DNA of 64,000 nucleotides, taken from contig JARUPY010000409.1 of the NCBI GenBank assembly GCA_029817715.1, positions 372,001 through 436,000 on the forward strand, written 5' to 3'. Each line of letters opens with the position of its first letter. Within the stretch, counting starts at the first letter, position 1. The position numbers were made by a program, and so were the translations under genes. The notes under the pieces were generated by a model that was given only the letters and a program-made list of their open reading frames with translations, had not been told where the DNA came from and made no database searches. The stretch is from Melastoma dodecandrum. Its lineage: Eukaryota > Streptophyta > Magnoliopsida > Myrtales > Melastomataceae. Positions 50,618-62,003 of the stretch are shown here, in pieces.

Positions 50618-51346
50618 AAGTCTTTGATGACACCTTGCGACCCATTGGTCAACATTAACCTTGGAAGTGAGTCCTCTCCTAGACTTCTTTTCATTAGTTC
50701 TTCTTTAAACAAAGAGCTTTTTAATGCGAATAAGAGAGTACTTGAGGAATTCAAAGACTGTTTCGCATGGGATTACACTGAAATGCCAGGATTAGGCAGT
50801 AGACTTGTAGAACACACCCTTCCTATTAAAAAAGATTTTAAGCCGGTGCAGCAAGTGCCCAGGCGCATGACTACTGAAGTCACGCAACTAGTCTTTGAAG
50901 AAGTTAAAAAACTTTTTCGAGCAGGTTATATTAGGACCTCACGCTATACAGAATGAATTTCCAATATAGTTCCTGTCCTTAAAAAGAATGAAAAAATCAG
51001 AGTCTGCATAGACTTTCGAGATCTCAATTGCGCCACTCCAAAAGATGAATACCCAATGCCAATCGCAGACGACCTTGTTGACAAGACAACGGGGCATCAG
51101 ATTATGTCCTTTATGGACGGTTTTTCTGGTTATAACCAAATCTTCATCGTAAAGGAAGACAAACATAAGACTGCATTTAGATGTCCCTTAGGGATTTTCG
51201 AATGGGTTGTAATGCCATTTGGATTAAAAAATGCTGACACAACTTATCAGCGAGCGATGAATACTATATTTGATGCCTCTCTTGGTAAGACAGTAGAAGT
51301 CTACATCGAAGATATAGTAGTTAAGTCGACGACAGGAAAACCTTAG
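50525..51346 (+). pseudogene. Gypsy reverse transcriptase, partial
   Basis: The domain starts with HTLPIKKDFKPVQQVPRRM and continues with VLKKNEKIRVCIDFRDLN, MDGFSGYNQIFI and FEWVVMPFGLKNADTTYQRA. It ends at YIEDIVVKS; the catalytic pair is ED where the family has DD. An in-frame TGA lies at 50954-50956 and the frame stops at 51346 before the thumb region. The enzyme cannot be active. Confidence 0.9.
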
Positions 51347-52598
51347 TCTTAGTCTATGTTTTCAGTAATGCGTCCAAATAAAAAGGAAGAAAATAGAGGA
51401 ACAGAAGAGAGAAAAAAAAGAAGCTCTAAATAAAGTCTACTTCTGCTGTTTTCCGCTCTTGGTTAACCTTTCAACTATTCCCGCACCGTGGACTTAGCCG
51501 GTTCCACTTCTTCCTCTACTTCTTGTTTCCTTCTACCTGCTCGCTATGAGGGTCAGGCAAGAATAGGTCAGCCCAGGAATGTCTATGTTTTGGCATATTG
51601 GGCAATCGCCTCTGCATGCCTAAGAAACTGACAGGAGGCAGAGCAACTAGTGAATACCTCCGGTCTGTCTTACTTAACTCCTGCTTCACCCTTCCTGGAG
51701 CTTGGCAGAAGCAAGTAAGCTTATGAATACCTACGGTCTATCTCACTTGGCCAAGAGAAAACTCACAGGCTCGAACGTCGTTAGCTTTCTGCCTGGAGAG
51801 GTCAGTCTGCTGTAATACTCGACGATGAAGATGATGAAACCCGGAAGCTTCGTTTGCTCCAGAAAGAGAACTGGGCCATTTGCAACAATACATAACTGGC
51901 CGAACAACCTTTTGAGGTTGTCCAGGCATTGGATTGCGCATGAAGGCCATATCTCACGGGGAGGGATGACGTTGCGAAGTGACCCTTCTTCGCCAAAGAA
52001 TAGGGCAGACAAAGGGAAGAGGAGATTAGTCGCAGCGCATTCTTTTAAAGATCTAGTAGAACGAAGGCGTTTTAGTGCAAAGATGGACAGCCATCCTGGT
52101 TGGTTAAAGATGGCTATCCTCATTCCCCCAAAGGTGGTTTTGGGCCATTCATCTCCTTACGGAAGGGTGGCGAAGAAGACTGCTTTTGTTAAAAGATTCA
52201 AAAAGAGGTTTCTGATAAAAAAAGGGACTTTCTCTGGGATATGGGTGCGAAAGGCTAATGAAAGGTAAAGTTTGAAAAGTGAACCGAAAAAACTTAGAAG
52301 TTTAAGAAATGAGAAATGAGAAATTCTCGGAAGGTTTGCAAGAGGATTTAAAGAACGACCCGAGTCAGGAGTAAATGTGAAAAGTTCCGAGGAAGGGAGG
52401 CGAAAGGTTTTCCTCTCGGGAAAGGAAAGAAGACAAACGGTCTTTGAAAAAGGGAGGTGAAAAGACACTTTTACAGAAAATATCTTTTCGCAGGGACAAT
52501 ATCCTGTCTGCAGAAGATCGAATATTTGATTTACTGAAGCACGCAACGTCAGAAGTGCTCAGGCGACGTAAGTCCCCTCAGCAAAAAAGGGGGGCTTA
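51347..52598 (+). other. Internal 3' region of the gypsy element without RNase H or integrase
   Basis: No RNase H, integrase or chromodomain motif was seen in any frame of this ~1.25 kb. The longest frame (51825-52268) is rich in Lys and Arg but unrecognised. The end holds the polypurine tract at 52583-52595. Confidence 0.6.
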
Positions 52599-53850
52599 TG
52601 TTGACATGCAACTAACGTGCAAGCTATCTTGGGCCTAATTTTGATAAAGCCCACAAAAGCCCATAGCCATATACTAGGCCTGTGCCTATGGAGAGAAGTC
52701 TACAAAAGTAATATAGTGACTCTGTAATCAAGGGAAGTCTACAAGCCTTCGCCTCCGATAGACATCACGTCTACAGGCCTGCGCCTGAGGGCCTGCGCCT
52801 GGGTCACGAAGTCTACAGGCTTGTGCCTGCGACACAAAGCCTACAGGCTTGTGCCTGTAGAGGATATTAAGACTATAGGCCTGTGCCTGCGAGAGACACG
52901 TGTCAAAGGAAAATAGTTCCATGGCCCCGAGATAATCGGGACTTGTTACCCACGCATAACATTAGCACACGTCTTAAAGAAAATCAATTAAACCCGAAGT
53001 CAGAGGAGCTGATCCATGTTTAAATGAATGGGAATCAGTTAGCTCCGAGATTCTTGGGGTGAGTTGGGTCTGGAAGATCTTCAGAAGGTCGTAACAGACC
53101 AAGTATAAAAGGGAGGAGATCTCCCTCAGAGAAAATCACGATCAAATCAGACAACAAAAGCTTATCTTGCTCGTCACCCCTTATTGTAGTTGTTAGGATT
53201 CCCCGACTTGCGAGAAACCTTTAAGGTTTCATTGGTCTTCACTTCCACCATCAGAGTGAGCAACCGTAGCTCTGGTAACAATCCTCCGCCTTCACTTCCA
53301 CCATCAGAGTGAGCAACCGTAGCTCTGGTAACAATCCTCCGCCTTCACTTCCACCATCAGAGTGAGCAACCGTAGCTCTGGTAACAACCCTCCCCCTTCA
53401 CTTCCACCATCAGAGTGAGCAACCGTAGCTCTGGTAACAACCCTCCGCCCTCGACTTCAACGCCAGGACGAGCCACCGTAGTCCCGGTACGCATCTTCGC
53501 CTTCGACACACTCACCAACACTGACCACTACAGCCTTGACGTACACGTCCGCCTTAGCATCCGACCGAACCCAGTCCATCAAGCTCAGCAACTAAGTCCT
53601 GCCATTAGAGGAACACCAGCCTACAGCGTTCCACCGTCAAGTCTGCGACGACGCTCCAAGTCTACGAAGCACTGTAGCTAGTCAACGACTTTCCCTCCTT
53701 ATTTTATTTCTATGACTGTAAGTTCTTATTTTCTATTGTAAGACTTCATTCAATCGATTTCTTCAATTACTTACTGGCGACCACATCTACAAAATCCCTG
53801 TGAGTCTTATTGCCAAATATTTCCAACGTGATCCGTTTCCGACGCGAGCA
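52599..53850 (+). repeat. 3' LTR of the gypsy element
   Basis: It starts TGTTGACATGCAAC right after the polypurine tract and ends GACGCGAGCA, giving TG...CA termini. It carries four copies of the 53-bp repeat (53237-53448) and an extra GGCCTGCGCCTGAG unit near 52780 compared with the 5' LTR. Confidence 0.92.
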
Positions 53851-54639
53851 AACGTGTATCAATATCAACAACTGCTTGGAGAGAACTTGTATCAACCAAC
53901 CAATTGAAGATCCACAACTAGAGAGGAGAACCTGTACCAACCAGCTTAATCTATAAAATTTCTAACTAGATTCTCTTTTGCATGTCGTGCAATGCCACCG
54001 AAATATTTCTATTTTCAATTTCATTTCTTAGCAGTGTTCGACCCGGGCGAGAAGGTCGGGTCGGGGCGCTAAAAGGAAGTTTAGGCGCCGAAGCCCCTCC
54101 AAATAACCCTAAACACTCCGTTGCCTCCCTCTTTTGTCGCCTCGGTCTTGTCTGTTGCCCCCCAACACCAGTCATTGGGGCCCTCAATCTCGTCCCTCCC
54201 TCCCTCCCTCCCTGCCTCCTTCTCCCCCATCGACCCAGGTTCGTTTCTCCCTCTCTCTGCCTTCTGATTGGTTCATCCCTCCTCTGATCTTCTCTCTGCC
54301 TTCTGATCCGGATACGAACAAGATTGCTTGACACTGAAGCCTTTTTTTTTTTGATCTCCTTTCTGTCGCTGCAATAAGATATGTGGGAAGAAGAGGGGAA
54401 TTTGGCAAGAGGGTTTTCCAGAAATTTAGACTTTTCGTTTCTTACCTTTGACTTCCATTTTTTTTTTCTTTTTGTTGCTTAAAATTGCTAGATGAAATTT
54501 GTTATTTTTACATTTGTTTACTGTTTTTTGCAATGAAATTATGTGTTCAGCGTTTGTTGGCGACTCCATATGATATGCATATGTATCTGTTTGCTTACTC
54601 TAATATTTGGATCTTTAGCATCAATTTTTGGGTTTTAAT
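53851..54639. other. Flank and likely 5' part of the second hAT element
   Basis: CAGTGTTCGACCCGGGCGAG at about 54032 may be the left end of the hAT element that follows, but a matching right end was not found. The stretch 54180-54330 is C/T-rich with TCTCTCTGCCTTCTGAT twice. No coding domain was seen. Confidence 0.35.
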
Positions 54640-56880
54640 GTTTAGAACGAATTATTCGGAATCGGATGGCACTAAATATGGTAAAAGAGACATCGAATAA
54701 TGGAAGTATAGTTATTTGCGGGATGTAAAGAATACCAATGCAGTTACTTGCAATTTTTGCGGTTACGTGACAAGTGGCGGGATTTATCGAGGGAAGCAAC
54801 ATCAAATTGGAATGTACAAAAGTGCAAAGTCTTGCACAAAGTGTCCCCCGGAGGTTAAGGATGAACTTAGAAGTCAAATGAAGGGCATAAAATGTACACG
54901 AACGAAGACAATTGGTGTTGATAGTGCATCCTTCCGATAAATATTAATTTAGTTGGTGACGAGCTTGGGAAAGGTGTAGTAAGTTAGACCGATAAATATT
55001 AATTTAGTTCCTTCGTTTGACCGTAAAAAAGAAGCGCACCAATGAGCAATGAAGTACGTTAGAGGTATAGTGTGGGGACTGAAATCAATCAAAGTAGTAA
55101 GGAAAATGGTCCCATGGATTTTTTTTGATGGAAAAAGTAAGAAGAAACAACATAATCTTATTGATGCATGTGACAAGGAAGCGCGTTACAGGACCATACA
55201 AACTATAGTTAGATGATTTATTTAGGAGAGCATACCTTTTAATGTTGTTAATTCACTGAGCTTCGGAAGGATGCTAGAAGTAGTGGGAAGACATGGTCCG
55301 AACTTGAAGCCCCCAAGTTTATGCGGGTTATACTTCTTAATACGGAGGTTGAACATACCAAGGACATGATGAAAGATCGTATTGAAAGTTGGTCTCTGGA
55401 TGGATGTTCCATATTGTCGGATGGATGGACATATAAAAGATCTTGTAGTTTGATTAACTTTTTGGTATATATCTCGAAAGGTGCAATGTTTATTAAATCA
55501 GTAGATGCTTCTACTTATGTAAAGAATGGGAAAAATTTGTTTGAGTCGCTTGATGGTATCTGGAGGAAATTGGAGAGGATAATATCATTCAAGTGATCAC
55601 GACAATGGTAGTAATTATGAATTGGCAGGTAAGATGTTCATGTCACTTTATCATTTATTTATTTATTTTTTGACATTAATGAGGATAAAACTTATTGTCT
55701 ATATAAATGTTATATAGGAAAGTGACTTCAAGCCAAAAGAAAACATTTATATTAGACACCTTGCGTGGCTCATGGTATTGATTTGATGTTCGAAGATATT
55801 GGAAAGATTCAAAATGTCAAGCAGACTATCAAGCATGCAATCTTATTAGTGGGTTCATTTATAATCATAGTAGTGTATTGAAAACCATGAGAGGTTTTAC
55901 GGAGAAGGAATTTCTTAGATATGGTGCTACTAGATTCGTAACGAGATTTCACGTCGCAAAGGTTGCATAACCGGAAAAGTAATTTGAGGAGGATGTTCGG
56001 ATCATAGGAGTGGGAGGATAACCAATTATCGAAGATAGTGAAAGGGAAGCGAGCTTTTAGAATTGTGTTAAGTCAATCGTTTTGGAATGTGTTGTATGTA
56101 CTAAAGGTGCTAGTATCTATTCTTCGTCTCGTTGACAATGAGAAGAAACCGACTATGGGTTACATATATGAGGCGATGGACAAAGCGAGAGAGACCATCC
56201 AAAGGTCATTTAAGGAAAAATCCGAGAAGTGTGAGAATGTTATAAAAATCAGTGATCACTGATGGAATTGTCAGCTTCATCAGCCCTTACATGCAACAAC
56301 ACACTTCTTAAATCTAAAATGTTTTTAGTAAAGCTCATCTATCTTGTCAAATTCCAAAGTGACAGATGATTTGTTCGCTTGTATTGAGAGGTTTTCTCCA
56401 AGCATTTAGCTAGCTGATAAAATCATCATTGAAATTTCTTATTAAAAACGATGAAAAGGGAAATTTGGTATGCCATTAGTTATACAATCAAGGAAAACTA
56501 GATCGCAAGCTCTATATAGATTCATTTAAAAAAGAGAAATCGCCTTGAGCACCGTAGGTTGCTTGATCTAGTGTACGTTGAGTAGAACTAGAAACTCAAA
56601 GCTAGATATGAGGATTACATAAATGAATGGTTGATTGGAGAATGGTGGATGATGATGGGGATGAATTGGTCTTTGGTAATGAAGACTTAACATACAAACC
56701 AGTTGTGATCCGATTAGGAACATCATACAACATGCTAGTTCAAGTCATTCTCGATTCTTGATTAGCGATGATGCCGATTTCAAAGAGGAAAAGGAGATTG
56801 AAGGAGGCTTTCATAATGGTGGTTCACTTGATGATAACTTGGACTTCGTTAATGATGAGGACAATGAAGATGACGACTAA
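54640..56880 (+). pseudogene. hAT-family transposase relic (copy 2)
   Basis: A BED-type zinc finger lies at 54700-54900 (VTCNFCGYVTSGGIYRGKQH with SCTKCPPEVKDEL). The DUF659-like region at 55320-55590 includes GCSILSDGWTYKRSCSLINF. A middle part lies at about 56038-56260. The C-terminal region near 56530 reads KKRNRLEHRRLLDLVYVE, followed by an acidic tail to about 56880. Many stops and frame changes make it inactive. It is in the same family and orientation as the relic at 15880-17893, which lacks a visible BED finger. Confidence 0.85.
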
Positions 56881-58289
56881 GATATTATTTAAACGCTATG
56901 ACTTTGTAATTTTGTCGGATTGTTGATTTCAATGTGACAATTTGATGGTTATGTTGATAACTTTGACATTTCTTTGGATTACGATGAATGTTAACTTTAA
57001 TATTTTGGGAAACATAAACTATATGTGGTTGAACAGTTGAAGCGTAAAAAATATTATGTCCATGGCGCCTTGATCACCTTTTTAATGCCTTATTAACACC
57101 TCAGTGCCTCGGGCATGAGAAACCTTGGCCCCTTGACTCCTTAACAATACTATTTCTTAGACGATCTTCTCACTATGTCCTATGTTCCTATTTCCATGTG
57201 AATACGCATTTCAATTTAATGAAGCACAGAAAATAATGACAATCATTTTTCCTCGCTTCTTTGGTAAAGAAGTCGACAATCACGGTGGGTCTCTCCGTAT
57301 TCTAACGTTTCAACGGCAACCAAATCGAGTACCCCATCACACAATTCGATTCATGTTACGCTCCGTCACATTTGAGCGACAACATGTTTTTGGCGACGAA
57401 AAATTTTGAAGTCCACTCTAATAGAGATGGTATAGATTACTACGAGAAGTCGTCAACCATAATTATAGATTTTAGAGAGGAGTTATACAAAAGAGTTCTA
57501 AGGCAAAACTCGAGAAGCGTATTGGAAAAAAATCTTCTCAATAGAGCGACTGGGATAAGATATTAGAAAAGCTAAACTATTTTTACTCATTTAAAAATGA
57601 GTACGTGTAAGCGGACAAAAAATTTACGCATGAAAATTTCATTCTTTCTCGAGGGCATAAAATCGAGGAGAGCGTGTCACTCTCGAGAAAGAATTTAACT
57701 GGTATCTCGAGAAAAATCTTTGATTGGAATGTTTAGTTAAAAGGATAGGATGTTTTTTTTTTAACTATTTTGATATGTGAGTGTCTCGAGAAGATCTTTT
57801 GTGTCCCTCTCGAGAATCTTTGATTAGAGAAAAATATGAGCATTCTTAAGATGAATATAACTAATTGGTTAAAGAAAGACTCGATATCCCGTACATTTAA
57901 GAAGAGAAAATATCTTAAAATATATTTTCATGAAATATTTGATGAGCTTCTCTCCAAATTGAAGCAATCCCACTTTAAAGAGCCTATGGGATCTCGTAAC
58001 ATTACCATCTTTCTTACTAATCCCACAAATGACCACTAGTAATGAAATTGATTTATATCCCAACTCACCCAATTCTAAGGATTTTGGACCTTTCTATGAG
58101 AATATTCCTGCATCTTTGCATTGAATTGATAATTTCCAATCTCCCATAATTCCATCAATCGAAATTACCTCTTCAGACGTTATGGCAAAGATGAAACGAA
58201 AAGATTTGGTTATACAAATACATTCGGTCCATTTACAAAACCGACTATGATTCGAGTAGTCCTATCTATAACAGTCTCTTAGGGTTGGA
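56881..58289. other. Repeat-derived DNA between the hAT and copia relics
   Basis: ACATGTTTTTGGCGACGAAA at about 57382 resembles a gypsy LTR/primer-site junction, so 57180-57400 may be an LTR remnant. The stretch 57712-57960 is related to 44863-45050. No gene was seen. Confidence 0.4.
57712..57960 (+). repeat. Dispersed repeat related to 44863-45050
   Basis: Shared features in the same order are an AAAATCTTTGATTGGAAT-like start, TCTCGAGAAGATCTTTTGTG, AAAGAAAGACTC, and AAATATTTGATGAG. Divergence is high but the order of blocks is kept. Confidence 0.5.
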
Positions 58290-59410
58290 AAATCAGACAG
58301 TTTGATGTGTATAATGAATGCATTTCTCAAGGATCAGAAATGGTTTTGATGTGTCAACCCCCTTGATATGAAGATATGGCTTAGCCCCATCATGTTTGCA
58401 AGCTCCACAAGGCCCTCTATGAATTAAAATGAAGTTCGTGAGAAAGATATTGGATACTCCATGACAGTTTATCTGATTAGGGATTCGCTATCTCAAAGAC
58501 ATATGCTTCACTATTTTATAAATTTTTCGATTCATCGGTGATTTTGGTTTTAGTTTATTGTTGATATCTTAGTTACCGGATCGGATTATGTTATTGTACA
58601 AGATGTCTTAGATCAACTAAATGAGAAATTCATGTTGAAGGACCTTGGTAATTTGTCAATCTTTCTGGAAGTACAGGTAACACATGACTACAACTCAATT
58701 CATCTCCGACAAGAGAAGTATATAAAGGACCTTCTTAAAAGGGCGAAAATGGAGGAATGTAGGTCGACCTCCACACCGGTGATGCTAAGCTCAATATCGT
58801 GATATGATGGGGAGTTCTTGCTAGAACATTTGTTATATTACGGCGTAGTTGGTGGGCTCAAATAAACAAAGTATGTCAATTCATCTATGCCCCGGCTACA
58901 ACAGATTTTCAAGCTATGAAGGGAATCCTTGATACTTAAAAGGTACAATCTCTCATGGAGTTACTTCTACTTTGGAAAATAATTTGGACCTACGTTGCTT
59001 TATTGCTGCTTATTGGGCAAGTTGTCCGGGCAATCACAAAAGTACAAGCGATTTCAATACATTTTTAGGCCCTAATCTCATCTCATGGTCATCGAGTGAG
59101 CAACCCTTAGTATCCCGATCAAGCATGGAATTGGAATATCGAGCACTTACTGATGCAGTAGCCGAGGCTGTGTGGATTGAATCATTGCTGAAAGAATTAA
59201 AGGTTACAAACATTGCTCCACCCATAGTGTGTTGCGACAATATGATCTCTCTACAATAGGTAGTAAATCATGTTCTCCATACACTACAAAACATGTAGAA
59301 TTTAGCTACCACTTCACAGGGGAAAGAGTTGTTAGTGGAAAATTGCAAGTTTGTTCATGTTTTTACGGGAGATCAAGTTGTTAATCCGCTTAACCAAGGA
59401 TTAGAATATT
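58290..59410 (+). pseudogene. Ty1/copia reverse transcriptase/RNase H relic
   Basis: Plus-strand fragments match the end of a copia pol: LHKALYELK, VDILVTGSDYVIVQDVLDQL and IHLRQEKYIKDLLKRAKMEE (58560-58790). RNase H follows with LISWSSSEQPLVSRSSMELE and YRALTDAVAEAVWIESLL (58972-59259). Stops and frameshifts are common. No LTRs were found on either side, so this is a truncated copy, distinct from the element at 21604-27830. Confidence 0.85.
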
Positions 59411-60589
59411 TTATACAACACACACATATATATAGGCACACTGTGTAACAAGGATAATGTAGAGACTTATAGTGTGTACCACCATCCTTTCCTTTCACAT
59501 ACCGAGTCTACGGTTATTGGTCCAGGTTGGAGCCACATGATATCGCGTTGGTCTGACGTGGAGTTGTCGTTCGAGTACATGTCTGTTTCATGCCGACGTC
59601 CGTTAAATCCACGTAGGTTTGTCGCCTAACGTTTTTCATTTGTCAATAAAATATGTTAAAACGTAAGTCGGTGATATAATCATATAACAAATTAAATTAA
59701 GGTCAAAACAGAAAGTTGACCAATAATTGAGGTCATAAGATGATACTTTACTGAAATTTTGTGGTGAATCTAGAAGTGATGCGAAATGTATCGACTTGAG
59801 TGGCGAACATGAATTTGAAATTGACTCGAACTCGTCGATAGAGCGACGAGCAGCCATGACCCTATCAGAGTGGTCAACCCCAGGTACAAGAAGGTACAAG
59901 AGAGTTAGCGAAGTAGTCGGGCGAAACAACATACACTAGCGGGGATCCAATCGATGAGAAACATCAGTTGACAAGAGTTGTCAGACGATACGCACAGTGT
60001 AGGGACGATGCCCCTACTCCACCAACTTCGTCAGACAAGCCATCCCTGCTCTCCGACGTCCAGATTGTCGAGAAACTCTTTATCTTCGTTCCTTTATCAT
60101 AATTTATTTCCTTTATCATCTTTCATGCCCTTTATTATCTTTATTTCCTTTCGTTATCTTTTCTTAGCTTTGGAACGTCATATATAAGCCCTTGTCAGGA
60201 GAGCGTGAAAAAACAGACATTCAATATCATATTTCCGAAAAAATCTGACTTTATCCTTCACTTGTCATTCGGTGGATTCCGAGTGTGGTGAGTTTATCCG
60301 AACGTTCATTATTCCGGTGATGGCTTAGCTTGTATCCGGACGTAGTGTCATTCAATCACGTGTTCGTCGACAGCGGTGCTATTGTTGTATCCATACATGT
60401 TCTAAGTAGCGCTTGTTCTTCCTGGTGGTGGCTTAGCTTGTATCATTTATCCCTTATTTTCGTTGTCCCGTTGATTGAGTTCCGTATCCCAGTTTGCTCG
60501 TTGTTCGTCGTCGGTCAACTGAATCAACTGAATCCTTTACCTACCCCGTCCCGCGTCTCAAGAAGCCTAAAGTTGTTCGCAGTTTGGGT
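59411..60589. other. Non-coding DNA left of the MULE relic
   Basis: No gene was recognised. TATATAAGCCC at about 60181 is TATA-like. Upstream domains of the Mutator-like transposase were looked for and not found here. Confidence 0.35.
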
Positions 60590-60720
60590 TTGTGAACATT
60601 CTGGTACGCCATGCAAACACATTGTTTCCATCATCCATTTAAGGGCAAATATTGAAGACTATGTTCATGAGTACTTTTCGAAAGAGAAATATCTTGTTGC
60701 ATACGGATAGATAATACACC

Positions 60721-60984
60721 GAGTTTTGTTCCTAAATAACGTTGGTCCCGTAATTATTTCGTCAAATAGGGTCCCAACTTTCGAAATTCCTTGACTAAGG
60801 TGAGGAAATTGGCCTTAGAAAGGCCGACTTCGATCATGAAGGAAGTCGGCCTTTGTAAGGCCGATTTCAACGTAGCGAAGTGAAGTCGGCCTTATAAAAG
60901 TCGACTTCATGCCATCCGTCCCTCCCGCATGAAGTCGGCCTTTGTAAGGCCGACTTTTGAACACTTAAGAGAAAAACAAAACTT
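60721..60984 (+). repeat. Left terminal inverted repeat with palindromic units
   Basis: The ~264-bp repeat contains about four palindromes of the type AAGTCGGCCTTTGTAAGGCC (each followed by GACTT), separated by 20-50 bp. Its inverse at 61743-62003 has the same order of units. Confidence 0.88.
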
Positions 60985-61017
60985 CTCCGAAGTCTGCCTT
61001 ACAATGGCCATAGCTTC

Positions 61018-61224
61018 TTGAGAGAGTTTAGTCCGACGCGTTTGTATGGACGGGGTGAAGGGCTACAGGAGGAGGACGACTTTCAAGAAGAGCCAGCGGA
61101 ACAAGCGCAACTGGTCGAGCAAGAAGAGGAGGAGGAGGAAGAGGATGACGAGGACGAGGAAGAGGAGGACGAGGATGATCGGGTTGACATCTTTGATATT
61201 GATCAGTTTATTATGCAGTCGTAG
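61018..61224 (+). CDS. Acidic open frame inside the long-TIR element
   Basis: The frame has 68 codons and an Asp/Glu-rich run (about residues 36-55), ending in DIFDIDQFIMQS before a TAG. The same frame continues past the TAG for about 50 codons without another stop. I recognise no family. It could be a captured gene fragment or chance. Confidence 0.3.
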   Translation: MREFSPTRLYGRGEGLQEEDDFQEEPAEQAQLVEQEEEEEEEDDEDEEEEDEDDRVDIFDIDQFIMQS

Positions 61225-61742
61225 GAGGATGAGGTGTATCTGTCTCTTGTGCTTGATCCGACTCCCGTGGATGCCTTTCAGATTCCTTTGGCACATGCCT
61301 CTACGTCATCCACTCGCGTGGCTCCAAGGAAGACCAGGAACCATCGACCACCCGTAGGTGATGCATATAACTCACAGATTTCTTAGCTCACACAAATGGT
61401 CTCTCGGAGGTTTGGACGCTTCTACTCGAGCAAAAGCAGGTGAGGACATTAGATGGATTACTTTGTATCACTTAAGGTCCGATCATAGTACTCTAGTTTT
61501 GGATGTGAACTTTTGAGAAAGACTTGGTTGGATTACTTATATTGCGTCTCTAGTTCTATGTAGTATACATTACAGGTGCGATATCGGAATTTAAATTTAT
61601 TTATTTTAACCCTAAAGGAGTCGGCCTTTGTAAGGCCGACTTCCTTCGTCACATGGAAGTCGGTCTTACAAAGGCCGACTTTCTTGGTGTCTGATCAAAG
61701 TCGGCTTTTGTAAGGCCGACTTTGATGAAATTTTATTTTTTT

Positions 61743-62003
61743 AAGTTTTGTTTTTTTAAGTGTTCAAAAGTCGGCCTTATAAATGTCGAGTTCATGCGGG
61801 TGGGACGGATGGCATGAAGTCGGTTTTTGTAAGACCGACTTCGCTTCGGTTAAGATGAAATCGGCTTTACAAAGGCCGACTTCCTTCATGAGTGAAGTCG
61901 ACTTTGTAAGGCCGATTTCCCCAACTTAGTCAATGAATTTTAAAAGTTGAGACCCTATTTGACGAAATAATTAAGAGACCAACGTTATTTAGGAATAAAA
62001 CTC
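61743..62003 (-). repeat. Right terminal inverted repeat with palindromic units
   Basis: This is the inverse of 60721-60984 with about 85-90 percent identity by eye, including the GTCGGCC/GGCCGAC palindromes and the outer AATAAAACTC. Three more palindromes of the same type lie just inside it at about 61620-61725. Confidence 0.88.

Larger units (their letters stand above)
45075..53850 (+). mobile_element. Ty3/gypsy (Tat/Ogre-like) LTR retrotransposon, defective
   Basis: Two ~1.25 kb LTRs (45075-46337 and 52599-53850) flank gag, protease and a partial reverse transcriptase on the plus strand. A primer site follows the 5' LTR, and a polypurine tract (AAAAAAGGGGGGC) at 52583-52595 precedes the 3' LTR. 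The long gag, the VDNGATINVLP protease motif and a YI(D/E)DIVVKS reverse transcriptase motif fit the Tat/Ogre branch. RNase H and integrase are missing and the pol frame is broken, so it is non-autonomous. The first ~20 bases of the 3' LTR (TGTTGACATGC...) have no counterpart at the left edge of the 5' LTR, so the left edge is truncated or diverged. No target duplication could be seen. Confidence 0.9.
60721..62003. mobile_element. 1.28-kb long-TIR DNA element (non-autonomous, Mutator-like)
   Basis: The two ends are inverted copies of each other: 60721-60984 and 61743-62003, starting GAGTTTTGTTCCTAAATAACG on the left and ending with its near-complement on the right. The sequence GATAATACACC is directly repeated at 60710-60720 and 62004-62014. 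If the inverted repeat is taken to start one base earlier, with CGAG, the duplication would be 9 bp (ATAATACAC). Long TIRs with a 9-11 bp target duplication are the mark of Mutator-like elements. No transposase is encoded inside. Confidence 0.88.

Noticed and set aside
60721..62003. CRISPR-like spaced repeats
   Set aside because: The regularly recurring palindromes sit inside terminal inverted repeats of a plant DNA element; spacers are not unique and no Cas gene is present.
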